A DNA stretch of 64,000 bases from Dermatemys mawii (lineage: Eukaryota; Chordata; Testudines; Dermatemydidae): NCBI GenBank assembly GCA_007922305.1, contig ML677328.1:6656540-6720539 (forward strand), written 5' to 3'. The notes under the pieces were generated by a model. It saw nothing but the letters and a program-made list of their open reading frames with translations, searched no databases and was not told the origin of the DNA. Shown in pieces: positions 49,413 to 61,651 of the stretch. Both the position numbers and the translations under genes were made by a program. Every line of letters begins with the position of its first letter. Position 1 is the stretch's first letter.

Positions 49413-51542
49413 CTGTGAGAAGAAGAAGGGAAGTCACCCAGTGTAAGAAAATGTTTGGTACAGGATGTACAATATATTAGCAGCGATAAATAAAAGGGAG
49501 CACACACTATCTTTCCCTGACCAAATATACTCAATTATTTAATATCTTAAGGATAAAGACCTTACTCTGCTACACCCTGCAAAGGGAAGTAAACATGCAA
49601 AATGGCCTCAAAACAGCCAAGAGGAGTAAGCAGGAAGAGACACACTGCCTCCGTGACATGCTCACCCTTCGTCCTCAAGAACAAACCAGATGGGGCTCTG
49701 CACTTCTGAGCTATGGGGCTGACACAGTTGGGCAGTATCATGGTCCTTTTGGAGCCAGACAGATCTCCAGAAGTGAATGAGCAAGAAATCCGACTCCTTG
49801 CACTCTGCGACAGTGCCAGAAGCACAAGAGGATAACTCAATGGTAGCTCATTTCCTGAAGGATCCATGACACCAGGGTTTGGTGGGAGGCCAGACAGCAG
49901 TGCTGTCATGAGGGCTGATCTCATTTCTGGGGATTCCATGTATTACACAGGGATTCACACCTCACAAGGGCAGTGCTCCTTACCACCTCCACACTTCCAG
50001 TGACTCCTCCCTGTCTCTTGAGGAGATGATATCAAATGAACTCAACAGATTTCAACTCACTGAGTCAAACATATTGGTATAGTATGCTGGCTACTTTGCA
50101 GAGCAAGAGCACTGGTGAACCTGGCATGTCATGTTTAAGAGGGCTATTTTACATTCCTGCAGGTTTATCCATCAGACAGTACTGGTATTTGAGCCAATGA
50201 GAGAGGACATTCTTTTTGCTTGGAGATAATTTTTGGAGACCGTAATTTAGCTGCAGATATTCTGAAGGAATCATTAATACAAGCCTGAAAAAATTCTCAC
50301 AGCTACTGTGTGAGGATTCTTCAGATACTATCATCACTTTTTTATGCTAGCAAAATCAACTAATATCCTGCAATTTATGGTCAACTGGTCTGACAGAATT
50401 TAGCATAAAAACACAAATTTTAGTGAAGATTTACTTAAAAAGGAAGGCCACTATGCAAATCAGCAGTGTGGTGAGCTGCTTTCATAAAATAATAATACAC
50501 AAATAGATGCACTAAGGAAGAAGCCCACAGAAGACACTATGTTAGCAAGTAGAATAGCTATTCAATTTTTGCAGCTGCCTTGCTGAATGCTCATATGTAG
50601 TGATATTGCTTTAAGGATCAAGTTACCATTCCTTGTTATCAAATTTGCAATTGGAGAGAGCATTCATAAGCCCCCATTCCAAAAAGCACATAAGCAAGTG
50701 CTTAATTGCAGGCACCTATGTGAGTCCATCCCTATTCAGCAAAACTTCTTAATCATGTGCTCAAGTCTCACTATAGTCAATAGGGGTTAAATATAGGTTT
50801 AAAATTAGGCATGTGATTAGTTACTTTGCTGAAACAGAGCAACAGGGCTTGATCCCATTCAGATCAGTGGAAAGATTCTGATTGACTTCAAATGGAATTG
50901 TTATAGGTCCTGAATGAGTAATATGTACATAGTGAGGGGAAAAACAATGGAGAGAGTTCCCTTTTTGATCTGTGATAAATATTTGAACTAAAAATTACGC
51001 ATGATAAGAAGAAGCTGAGAGTCGTGTGCCAAACAATTGGCACCTGCCTGTATATTTGCATCAAATTTGGTCAAATGCATGCATGAATAGGTATATGCGC
51101 AGTATGGACCATCTCATCTCCCTGAGTTCAGCTGTAAAAGCTGTGATATCTGGAATGTCTACAATAAATGAAACTCTTGAGGCATAATGTCTGTGGAGTG
51201 TGCCAAAAATCAGGCGATGCCCATTTTACCGTATAACAGGTTTATACATTGTCATAATCTCCCAGGGGCTTAGATGATGAATGCACACACTGAAGAAAAT
51301 TAAAAACAGCTGAATATGAGAAAATTGTATTTCTGCTTCTCTATCTAACCTGACTATCTGGAGCACGTAAGTAGGGAGTTCTCTGTATTGTAATTCTGTA
51401 GGACATCAAAGGAGAATACAGACACAGTGTAAACAGCATCATTAATATATCTACCCCCCAGCTTGATTTTCAGCCAGGAGCTTTAAAGTTTGCTTTACAG
51501 CAGGACGATATGAGAGTTACCTACTCTTGCTACCCTGCTTAC

Positions 51543-51714
51543 CTGCCAGTACTTCTTATGGCCAGAAACATGAATAAATAGCAATGGAATATTATAAGCA
51601 GGGGAATGAAAAACACACAGCAACATAACATCATGGTGTAACTTCTGTTTGCTGGGGAATAGGTTACATAGTCCCATGTACAAGATATCATCAACCCTTC
51701 TGGCACATAGGAAC
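51543..51714 (-). CDS. OPN4x: Melanopsin (OPN4x-like) exon: extracellular loop 2 and TM5 (partial gene)
   Basis: This exon codes for 56 whole residues plus split codons at both ends. It begins with SYVPEGLMISCTWDY, the extracellular loop 2 of melanopsins, whose Cys forms the conserved rhodopsin-family disulfide with TM3. It then runs through a hydrophobic TM5 (CCCVFFIPLLIIFHCYLFMF) and ends in AIRSTGR at the start of cytoplasmic loop 3. On the minus strand the acceptor is tttcttag and the donor is gtaagc. The exon starts in phase with a preceding G (a Gly codon after the expected Trp) and ends with AG of an Arg codon that the next exon completes. Melanopsins are Gq-coupled, bistable, retinal-binding photopigments in the plasma membrane. 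The exons for TM1-TM4 lie upstream (higher coordinates) and were not found before 64,000. Confidence 0.93.
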
Positions 51715-51732
51715 CTAAGAAACATGAAAAGT

Positions 51733-51764
51733 AAATATATATATATACACACACACACACACAC
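51733..51764. repeat. (TA)n(CA)n microsatellite
   Basis: atatatatatatacacacacac run, about 18 bp upstream of the acceptor of the TM5 exon. In the transcript it reads (TG)n(TA)n just before the splice site. Confidence 0.95.
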
Positions 51765-52004
51765 TTATATTTACAGACAGTTTGTAGAATTACTGGTCAA
51801 GGTCTAAGAACTGGACAGTTAACAAGCAAATGGTAATACTATACATGTGACCCTAACTGGCCATCCTGTACTGCATAATCATTTAGAGGTTGTATTGTTC
51901 AAGTTGGTTCTAGAATACAGAGAGCACGGATACAAAGTTGGCATGCATCTTGTCTCCCACCTAGTCTGAACTCATTAAAAAAAGAGCATCATAAGAAAAC
52001 TGCT

Positions 52005-53330
52005 AGAAATCTTTGAGGGGCAACAAGCATATGGACAAGGGGGATCCAGTGGATAGACTGTACTTAGATTTTCAGAAGGTCTTTGACAAGGTCCCTCACC
52101 AAAGGTTCTTAAGCAAATTAAGATGTCATGGGATAAAAGGGAAGGTCTTCTCATGGATTAGTAACTGGTTAAAAGATAGGACAACAAAAGGTAGGAATAA
52201 ACGGTCAGTTTTCAGAATGGAGAGAGGTAAAGAGTTGTATCCCCCAGAGGACCAGTCCTATTCAACATATTCATAAATGATCTGGAAAAAGGGGTAAGCA
52301 GTGACATGGCAAAATTTGCAGATGGTACAAAACTACTCAAGATAGTTAAGTCCCAGATAGACTGCAAAGAGCAATAAAAGGATCTTACAAAAGTGGGTGA
52401 CTGAGCAATAAAATGGCAGATGAAATCCAATGTTGATAAATGCAAAGTATTGCACACTTGAAAACATAATCCCAAAGTATACATATAAAATGATGGGGTC
52501 TATAATGATAGCTGTTACCACTCAAGAAAGATGTTGGAGTCATTGTGGATAGAGCTCTGAAAATATCCACTCAATGTGTAGCAGCAGTCAACAAATGAAC
52601 AGAACATTAGGAATCAAGAAAGGGATAGATAATAAGACAGAAAATATCATGTTGCCTCTATATAAATCCATGGTATGCCCACATCTTGAATACTGCTTAG
52701 AGATGGGATCGTGCCATATCAAAAAAAGATATCCTGGAATTGGAAAAGGTTCAGAAAAGGGCAACAAATTGGATCAGGGATAAGGAACAGTTTCCATATG
52801 AGGAGAGATTAATAAGAAGGCAATTTTCAGCTTGGAAAAGAGACAACTAATGGGGGGATAGGATATCGGTTTATACAATCATGACTGGTGTGGAGAAAGT
52901 AAATAAGGAAGTGTTATTTACTCCTTCTCAACACAAGAACTAGGAGTCACCAAATGAAATTAGCAGCAAATTTAAAACAAACAAAAGGAAGTGTTTCTTC
53001 ACACAACTCACAGTCAACCTGTAGAACTCTTTGCCAGAGGATGTTGTGAAGGCCAAGACTATAACAGGTTTCAACGTAGAACTAGATAAATTCACGGAGG
53101 ATAGGTCCATCAATGGCTATTAGCCAGGATGGGCAGGGATGGTGTCCCTCATCTCTGTTTGCCAGAAGCTGGGAATGAACAGGACAGGTAATCAAGTGAT
53201 CCATCCGCTTGATGATTACCTGTCCTGTTCATTCCCTATGGGGCACCTGGCACTGGCCACCATTGGAAGACAGGATACTGGGCTAGATGGACCCTTGGTC
53301 TGACCCAGTATGGCCGTTCTTATGTTCTTA
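52005..53330 (+). mobile_element. CR1 LINE, 5'-truncated, 3' part of the reverse transcriptase to the 3' end
   Basis: The translation YLDFQKVFDKVPHQR (around 52,052-52,100) is the palm region of CR1 reverse transcriptase. Downstream DNA follows the turtle-type CR1 consensus through 'gcacctggcactggccac' and 'tggtctgacccagtatgg' to the 3' terminal 'gttcttatgttctta' at 53,330. The frame is broken repeatedly (for example the ORF at 52,013 stops by 52,276 and the catalytic FADD region reads as a gapped remnant), so it is a dead copy. It lies in the intron upstream of the TM5 exon, antisense to the melanopsin gene. It contains an unusual local inversion duplication (see 53,171-53,236). Confidence 0.93.
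53171..53236. repeat. Perfect 24-bp inverted repeat inside the CR1 3' region
   Basis: The arm 53,171-53,194 is the exact reverse complement of 53,213-53,236 with an 18 bp spacer. The right arm matches the normal CR1 sequence (…cctgtcctgttcattccc); the left arm replaces the usual sequence at that place with an inverted copy. Confidence 0.9.
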
Positions 53331-54507
53331 ACTGTCAGTCTTCTATGAGCAACCTTTTAAAGTACCCAAGTGGTACATGATGGCATTTTGATTACCATCT
53401 AGGGGAGAGAATCTATCCAACTGCTCCCCACACCTCTCATTTACTTACAAGAAGGTCATTTTCAGCAGACATGTTTAAGAATCTTTAATAACAGCAGAAA
53501 TGTTAAAGGCTCATCTGCTGAAACCACTGTAATTGAGGGCCTTTTGAGATTACCTTGGAGACAGTCTCTCATTTAAAGGGATTCATAATGTTACCTGTGC
53601 AAATTTGATACAGGCTGAATCTTGGTGAAATCTCACCCTAGAAGCTACTTCCTCTACCCCTACTTTATAAATTGATATGTCCTAAAAAGGTGTGGGTTGG
53701 ATGTGGAGGGGCAGCAGGAGAACCAGAGATTCTGCAAAAGGTATTTGTGATGGATCTCAGCAACCACCCTCAGGGAAAGGCAAGGGGAAGGGGCTGTGTT
53801 TGGGATAGGTGTGTGATAGTTAAAACTAGACTCATTTTACACAAGACAGATGCCAAAACTAGTCCCCCCCCCCCCCGAAGCATTTCTAAAGCTGCTTTTT
53901 TGCAACATCTGCATATAAAATACACGATGGTGTGGTGCACTATATGGCTTTTACTGGCACTAATTTAGGATTTTGGGCAACCTATACTGGTCAGTGTGCG
54001 CGCTCCTCTCCGGCTCCCCGCATCTGATACTTGCCTATGCTGACAGCAGAGCGGGAGAGAATGGCACAAAGCTGGGTATAGCAGCTTTCTGCCAGCTGAG
54101 GATTTCCTTGTGCTGGGGGAGTCCTCTGCAGCTGGCTTGAAATGGCTGCAATTGTACTTTGCCCCAGTGAAATGGTAAAGATCTGACCCAGGGTATTGTA
54201 TTAATTCTGGGTCTGTGTACATGTGATCTAGAGCAGGAGGAGCAGTGACTGCTGTAGTTAAGACCGCACAAGCATTTCCTAACCCTTCCTTTCCAGTCAC
54301 TCAGAACTTTCACCTTAGTTCAGTGGAAGGCCTGTGCTCTGCATAGGCAGACCCTTACATCCATATGGAGCTCCGCTGAGGTCTCTGGGACTTTGTACAG
54401 GTGCAGGCATGTGCTTATACAAATTTCTTGGCACAATCAGGGACTTAGGCCCTGGTCTTGCAAGCTGCTTAGTGGAGTCAGAACCTTATCCTCAAGGTGA
54501 GCCTCAC

Positions 54508-54778
54508 TGAGGGTATGTCTATACTGCAAACGTATGTGTACTTGTAGTATGGGTCAGCACACCTGTGGGTTATCTTTAATCTAGCTGGCACAGGTAGCAG
54601 ATGTGGCAACATGAGGTTCAGCACAGGCTAGCAATCACAGGAACCTGGGTATGTACTCTGCTTGTTAGCTCCTTGCCACCACAACACTGCTCTATTCCCC
54701 TAGGCTAGCTAGACTGATGCTATTGTGTGCACCTGAGCTGCAATCACACCATCCCCTGCTGTGAATACACACCCTGAA
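54508..54778. mobile_element. MITE of the 'gtctacactgca' family
   Basis: Left 'tgagggtatgtctatactgc' and right 'gctgtgaatacacaccctga' are inverted repeats, with about 270 bp total. Confidence 0.7.
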
Positions 54779-55840
54779 TGGTGTTCCATGCAGGCTCAAA
54801 GGGCTGCTGCCATAGGTCAGTCTGAAGGATTGAGCCTTAGATTTTAGATACAGCAGTCCCCTAAGCAGGGACTGCTGTGTCTTACAGAGTGTGAAGGTCA
54901 TTACTTAACAAAGAAGAAACAATCCGAACAGGCTATGCAGTAAAACCCATTCCTTCTCCTAACTCCTTTTCTTGATTATTAGTTGTAAATACAAGACACA
55001 CAGTGCTTAATATCAAAAGCAGAGCTGTGGTTATTAGAGAGCGAGTGCAAGCTTTGCAATGGATATAAACAGAGATGCTAATTAGAAGAAAAAATCAACA
55101 AAGGCAAAGGAAAATAGATTGAAGATGCTCAATATAATTTTTCTTCACTGCATGTTAAATAGGATTTCTTCATTGTCTGACCCTTTTAGCATCAGAAAAT
55201 CCTCTTCACTAGATGAAAGTAAGTCAATTAGCATTTGCATGCTAGCTATCTTATTATGCTAACAGAATCTAGAGTATTCTCGCCATCAGGGTAAACTGTA
55301 CTGTTTTTGCTTTCCCTTGCATTGTCTTTGGAAACTTAACGTATTAAGATTTTTTGTGGGTGTTCTCACTGCCCGGCTTTCACTATCAACAACAAAAAAG
55401 GAAAATATCACTCATTACCTACTTCTGTTTCTTCTCTTAGGAAAGCTGATGATGTCAGCTGCACTCTTAAAAAATATTTTAGAGAAAGATCACCAGCTTA
55501 TCAGCATACTCCTCCACATGCAGGGAGCAATGATATATTGATATACTGCACTAACAAAGGAACAGCCACTGCTGTGAAGTATGTGTGTGATATTTTATGA
55601 ACATTAAGTGTGTGTTTGATTTTTATTGCATTGTTTGCTATATGATTTCTGGAGGTAATTCAGGCATCAACTCATCTTCACATAAGCAGGACAGTGGTCA
55701 AACACTTCTGACAGAAACCCGTTTACCAGTACGTCTTAAAGGGCCATGCAGGGAAGCAATTGCTTCCAAGTCTATCCTTGACTCCTACCTAGTGGGCCTC
55801 ATAAACCAGTTTAAATAGGGTCAAGGGACACAGGGAGACA

Positions 55841-56233
55841 TGGGGCAAGTCTACACTACAAAATTAGATCGACTTAAGTTACATTGACATATAGCCACTG
55901 CAGTAATTTTTACATGTTCACACAACGTCTTTGTGTCCAGGGTGCACACCTTCACCAGGGATGTTTGCACTGATTTAGTTACTAGGGTGAGGCATTGGAG
56001 ATGGTTTCTGAAAGGCAATCAGTCCACATAAGCAATGCAGCATCTACACTGACACTCCAGCATCCTAACTACATTGACTTAAGCTCTACGTCTCTCTGTG
56101 AGGTGGAGTTCTTAAATCGGTGTAGTGGGTAAGTTACACCGGTGGGAACTACATTTTAGTGTAGAAACTTACAGAAATGGGTTGACATAAAGCAGCTCAT
56201 GTCAATCTAACTCTGTAACGTAGACTAAGCCAC
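55841..56233. mobile_element. MITE, 'aagtctacactacaaaatta' type
   Basis: Left 'ggggcaagtctacactaca' then 'aaattagatcgacttaag'; on the right, minus strand, 'tgtggcttagtctacgttac' then 'agagttagattgacatgag'. The inverted arms extend about 60 bp with differences. About 390 bp. Confidence 0.75.
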
Positions 56234-56821
56234 AGGATGTTGTGGGTGGATAAAGGAACACAGTCCCTAGAAGAGGGAGAGAGACACACACACTACAGGG
56301 AAGCAGACTGAACACCAGTACCAGATATGCGGGAATCTAGACAACTAGGCTTACCTAAGCACTATGCCCCTATAGCAACCACATGAGTGAAATCAGACAA
56401 TCACTACACCCTTGGATGAACTCAAAGGAAAATGATAAAAGACAAAACACCACATCACTTCTGGGTGAACACTTCTCACAAAGCGATCACTCTGTATTAG
56501 ACCTATTAGCCCTCGTCCTCAAAGGAAACCTGCATGACACTTTCAAAAGATGAGCCTGGAAGCTTAAATTCATAATTTTGCTAAACACTAAAAATCACAG
56601 AGTGAATAGACATATTGGATTTATGGCTTATTACAACAATCTATAACCCATTATTAGTAATCATCCACAGATGCTTCTCCACTTTCCTTTTCTCTGTATT
56701 ACCAGAAAGGTGTTAAAGGGTCACTTTATCTTGGATTGTCCCATGAAATATATGTTAACTACTTATGCTGAACCATCTGTTCCATCTTATATTTAGCTGC
56801 GACTTTCTGATTAAGTTTCTG

Positions 56822-56956
56822 AGACCTGAAGAACTTCTTTTAAATTCGAAAGCTTGTCTCTGTCACCAACAAAAGTTGGTCCAATAAAAAAATATTACCT
56901 CACCCACTTTGTCTCTCTTGTATCCAGTGACAAATACAGCTACAACAACACTGCAT
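56822..56956 (+). repeat. 'ttggaccaacttctgttggt' repeat, copy 3 (longest)
   Basis: 'acctgaagaacttcttt', 'cgaaagcttgtctctgtcac', 'aaaagttggtccaat', 'atattacctcacccac', 'tacagctacaacaacactgc'. Gives the fullest view of the family here. Confidence 0.75.
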
Positions 56957-57086
56957 ACATAAGCTTTAGATAAGGCAGTTATGCTCATAGACAGGTTTTT
57001 AAATTTAAAAATGCTTCACTCTCGTTATGCTTTATCCTTACTGTTGAGATTAAACTATGCTTTGCTTTGGAAAGGCTGTTTTATGT

Positions 57087-57782
57087 TGTCATGGGGTCCC
57101 CTCACTAGTAGGGTGTCACCTCCTGGTTACTCAGGGGATTAGTGCCTCCCAGGTCCAACACCTCTTTCTCTTCATGCCCCATGTTGCCCCATGCAACTCA
57201 GGGTGATCTCTCTTCATGGCTTGGCCCTCCTAGCCATTTCAAAACAGTTTCTCCCTTCTGGGGTTTTAAAGTCTGATCACATGACTATCCCAGAGAGTCT
57301 TCTGCTCCACAGCCCAGTCTGTGCCACTTCCCCCAGTGCTGGTAGGGGCAACCGAGCCCACCCACTAACCCAGGTTCCAGACCAGGGACTATGGTTAGCC
57401 AACCATGTTCTGCTTTCTCCCAGATGCTGTTGAGCTTTCTCTACACTCCTTCCTACAATTTCAAACTCCCCTCTTTCTGAGTCAACAAACTCACACTCTT
57501 TCCTCCCACAGAGTAATTGCTGACTACTTAGCTCTGCAACCCCCACCCCCACCCCCACCCCCACCTCTCTTCTCCTAGAGAGAAACTGCAGACTACTTCC
57601 CCTGGAGGTCTTTTCTGTTGCCAGCTCCCTGGCTTTATACCACCCCAATGTGTTCCTTCTCAGCTGGGCTCCATCAATCATCAGTCTCTCAAACCATAGC
57701 TCTCCCTCAGATGCAGCCTATCAGGTTAATTCACCGAATTTACCCTGCTCTGCCTTGTGTGGGGATGAATATCCCATCTCGT
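57087..57782 (-). mobile_element. Solo LTR-like element
   Basis: About 700 bp. On the minus strand it has a TATA-like 'tataaag' (near 57,636), purine-rich 'gggggtgggggtggg' and ends 'ggaggtgacaccc…accccatgaca' with a terminal CA at 57,087. The plus-strand flanks ATGT on the left (57,083-57,086) and right (57,783-57,786) could be a 4 bp target duplication, though the right terminus no longer begins with TG. I recall this LTR type from turtle genomes. No internal retroviral genes are present. Confidence 0.6.
57538..57566. repeat. (CCCCCA)n microsatellite
   Basis: Four to five units of cccccac in the solo LTR. Confidence 0.95.
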
Positions 57783-57825
57783 ATGTCATCGTGTTCAAAC
57801 ACTGGTCACAGCTCCTGAAGCCAGG

Positions 57826-58190
57826 TCCGATACAACCACTAGGTGAACTAGGCAGCCGCCTAGGGCGCCAAGTGGTTGGGGACACCAAAGAGCGGTGCCC
57901 CCAGTTTTTTTTTTACACAGCTGAGCACAAGGGGTGCTGCTGTTCCCCACCTCCCGGCTCCAGAGGGGCCGCCTGCAGTGCAGCCAGTCCCTCCCCCCAT
58001 GGCAGCAGCTGGTGGCAGAGAGAGGAAGGGAAAGGTCTAGCGCTCGGCAAACCGAGCACAGGTGCCCCCCTGCTCCCACTCCAACCCTGCCCCATGCCAA
58101 CCCCTTCCCCAAATCCCGGCGCTGCCTCCTCCCCCGGGCATGCCATGTTTCCCCTTACACCGGCCATGCCTAAAGGGAAGACTTGTAGGG
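57826..58190. repeat. GC-rich dispersed repeat
   Basis: Starts around 'aggtccgatacaaccac' with 'ctaggcagccgcctag' (palindromic) and continues as C-rich sequence to about 58,190. The composition makes long spurious ORFs on both strands. Family not recognised. Confidence 0.4.
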
Positions 58191-58194
58191 CTCA

Positions 58195-60135
58195 AACCAT
58201 TCATGCCTTCTAAGAAATCACTTTTGGTACACAAGGTGCTGTATTCTCAGTCTAAGCGGGGAAAATTGTGTGACTTCACCCTGAGAAGCGGAGAAGCAGT
58301 GTAAATTTCATTTGAAAACCTCTTAGTGTAAATGGGACTCAGATTCAATTTTATTGTTGTGGTGGCTATACTTATGATGAAGGACTTTGCAAAATTTTAC
58401 CGCAGGCAAATGAGTGAGTAAAATTTGCAAGCCTGATTAAAGGCAATAATTTTGTGTGTTATTTTATTGACATATCCAAGGCTTTCAATTAAGCAGATCA
58501 TTACTTATATTACAAGAATTAATTGCCCCAGATATCAATGCTAAAACCTTATTCTAAGTTAAATCCTACACAGTATACTCAGCTGTAAAGCTATTGATTA
58601 TAGGAAGATGTCTTTTGCAGTATAGATCAATTCAAAGCCCAACTGCAGGAAAAATGCCATATTCTATGTTCATGATAATTCAGTTTTAGATACTGGTAAC
58701 AGAAGTGTTGGAAGACAGCAGTGATGATACAAAAATGTGGTTATTGTGATATCTAATGATAAACCAATTTGTTATCTTTTAAAATAAAGCTAGTTAATAA
58801 ACAAAACAATACAGAAAACTAGAACAGGAAAACAGGGATGGAATTGTGTTGTGTTATCTTAATATTAAAACAAAAAGGCTATTGGCAGTTGTTATATTGC
58901 AACTTCACTTGCAGTAAAAGGAATAACATGAGTTTAAATTAGGCTTCATAAGATTCTGATAAAGGGGACAAGAAGCCTAAAATGCTTCTGGCTTTATAGT
59001 GAATTAATAGCTTGGGATAATATTAGTTCTATTCCAAAAATGGAAAGCATTTTCACTGAAAAATTAAGAAAACAAAATAAAATGTGGGTTTGTTTGTTTG
59101 AAAATGTGGCAGGTGTTAATTTTTCATTGAAATCAAACAAAAATTTCATTTTGATTCAAAATCAAACATCTGAATTTGATTCAAACAGAAATGATCCCTG
59201 CCCTTCTCATTTTGGTTTTACACTAGAAAAGGGGACTAAAAAGAGGGAAAGGGAGAAAACCCACAAAATCCAGATTACTTATTGTTTTGACTAAAAAAAG
59301 GTTAATTCCAAAAATACAAAAACATTTTCAAGCAGAAAGCGGCATGCTTGTCTCAGTTCCTGAAGAAAACATTAGTAAATAGATTTCATTACTATTTGTG
59401 AGGAGATTATACACTCTTGTTAATTATGAAGAGGTTTTTCTGCTTATTCAAACACTAAATGCACTAATTCAAAATATTCAAGTATTGTTCTACTCTGAAA
59501 AGCATCTGTGAACACAGTGTAATGGTCTCTCAATAATTTCCACAATAAAGATGCTTTGCCAATAAGTAAAAATCCATTTCCTCCACATCCTCCCACCTGC
59601 CAGCCCTGTAAACTCAGCCTCAGTTTTTCCTTTTTTGCGCAACACCATCACTAATAAATGTCCTGTTGGCTAAATTATACCCTTTGTTACATGCCCACTG
59701 CACAGGTTTAACCAAATGGGATTTAACAAAACATATCTGTGAATGATGGACAACAATAAGCAGAAATCCAGTTCATCCATCTGTTTTGATGCCACCTGTG
59801 CTAACCAGGCTCAAAAGTAGTAAGATGCTATTTCTATCACTATAGTCAGTAAATATGACTGAATAAACACAAGGAGTCAGATCCTCAACAAGTGTATATC
59901 ACATAGTCCCATTAGTTTATGTCAACTGAAGATCTGACCCAAGGAATATTTCTGTTGAGTAAGAAGGTATAATTTTTCCTAGGTCACATCTCACAATGGA
60001 ACCTCACTTTGAGAACATGAAGTAAAATCCCAGGAGTAGAGAAATTTACAGCCAAAGGGACAATATAATTAAAGTTTAAGATCAAAAATCTGACTTGTGA
60101 TAAATATCTAGATTTAGACCAAGATTTTCAAGAGG
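58195..60135. other. No gene seen
   Basis: AT-rich DNA, presumed upstream melanopsin intron. No frame resembling opsin TM1-TM4. Confidence 0.5.
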
Positions 60136-60139
60136 GATT

Positions 60140-60215
60140 AATGACACCTAAAAATCTGTAAAGCACTTTGAGATCCTTAGATGAAATATGCTACAGACTA
60201 CCAAGCTAATACTAT
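60140..60215 (+). repeat. MIR 3' remnant
   Basis: 'gtaaagcactttgagatcct' followed by 'gatgaaatatgctacaga' and 'aatactattgttact', a typical MIR 3' end. Confidence 0.6.
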
Positions 60216-60429
60216 TGTTACTTAAGGCTGACATTTTCAGAGATGACCAATAATTTTGAGTGCCCTCATTTTGATTTAAAGAGGTCCAATTTTCAGAAGT
60301 GCTGAGTATCCACCCGCTAAAAATCCTTTAAGATGTCTCAAATTGGGCGCACAGAAAAAATCCAGCACCAAAAAGGGAGAGTCATTTTTGAAAATGTTGG
60401 CCTTCAAAAATATTATTTTCCTCCACTGT

Positions 60430-60575
60430 AGCACATTTAAGCTGAGGATCTTAGAGTGCTTAACAAATATTAATAAATGATAGCCCTGTGAGATAGGTAA
60501 GTAGTGCTATTTGTTTTTACAGACAGGACAATTAAGAGACTGAGGCCAAGTGACTGGTCGAGATAACATCCCCCT
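60430..60575 (-). repeat. MIR fragment
   Basis: 'tttttacagacaggacaat', 'gagactgaggccaagtgac' are the complement of the MIR body. Confidence 0.6.
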
Positions 60576-61099
60576 GTCATACTTAGCCAGGCTGTCTGAG
60601 AAGGAGTAAGGGAGATGCTGTGCAGGGGACAGCCGGGGGATAGATACTTAAAATGTCCCGGCATCAGAAGTTGAGGGTGGAAAGAAATCTGTGTCTGACC
60701 CAACAGATGGAGGAAGTAATGACTAGTGGGTGATTGGATGTATGTGTGGTCGGGAGGATATTTGGCAAGTGATGGATATGTGGGTGGGTGTGGGGACAGG
60801 TAGGTATGCGGCAAGAGTATGTGTGTGCCTGTGTCTGGAGAAGTTTAGTAGCAGGGAGTAACAGAAGGTTGCAGCAGGCAGTGGAGAAGAAAAGGGAGGG
60901 ACAGCAGGAAGAGACGGAAGGGAGAGATCATTTGAAAAAGAAAATGAAGGAAAAATTGGGGATCAGGAAGAAAGCAGGCATTTAAAAAAGGAAAGAGAAA
61001 GGAAACTAAAAGCACAGGAAGCTAAAATTATTTATGATCAAAGTTTAATTCCAAATTAAATAAGTGGAAGCAAGCAAACAGTGATGGATTTTAGATGCA

Positions 61100-61581
61100 A
61101 ATCTAAATTTTCAGCCTGGAAAAAGAGGGGACTAAATGGAGGATATGGTAGAGGTCTATAAAATGATGAATGGCATGGAGAAAAAGTGTTACTTACACCA
61201 TCATATAACACAAGAATCAGGGATCACACACTGAAATTAATAGGCAGCAGGTTTAAAAGCACAGAAGGAAATAACTTCTTCACACAATGCACAGTTAACC
61301 TGTGGAATTTGTTACCAGGGGATGTTGTGAAGGGAAAAACTATACTCGGAATAAAAAAAGAATTTGATAAGTTCATGGAAGATAGGTTGATCAATGGCTA
61401 TTAGCCAAGATGCTCTGGGTATCTCTAGCCTCTGACTGCCAGAAGCTGGGAATGGACAACAGGGTCAATTTTTGCCTGTTTGGTCATTCCCTCTGAAGCA
61501 AATGACACTGGCCACTGTCAGAAGACAGGATAGTGGGTTAGATGGGTTATTGGTCTGCCTCAGTATGGCCGTTATGTTCTT
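61100..61581 (+). mobile_element. CR1 LINE 3' fragment
   Basis: Starts in the CR1 segment equivalent to 'ttttcagcctggaaaaag' and follows the CR1 3' region ('ttcttcacacaatgcacag', 'caatggctattagccaag', 'cagtatggccgttatg') to its 3' tail near 61,581. It includes a 72-codon remnant of the ORF2 C-terminus at 61,186-61,404. It faces the next CR1 tail to tail, only about 70 bp apart. Confidence 0.92.
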
Positions 61582-61651
61582 ATCTACAAAATGTGACCAT
61601 AATTCCTCTCCTGTATACATGTATACTTGAGTATAACACTGAATACTATAC

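Noticed and set aside
53965..54313. Overlapping minus-strand ORFs just upstream of the TM5 exon
   Set aside because: Tested as candidates for the missing TM1-TM4 exons; no opsin motif (no DRY-like, no Trp-Gly end).
57650..58213. 187-codon ORF (plus)
   Set aside because: Starts in the solo LTR and runs into a GC-rich repeat; no domain-like sequence and competing frames on the other strand.
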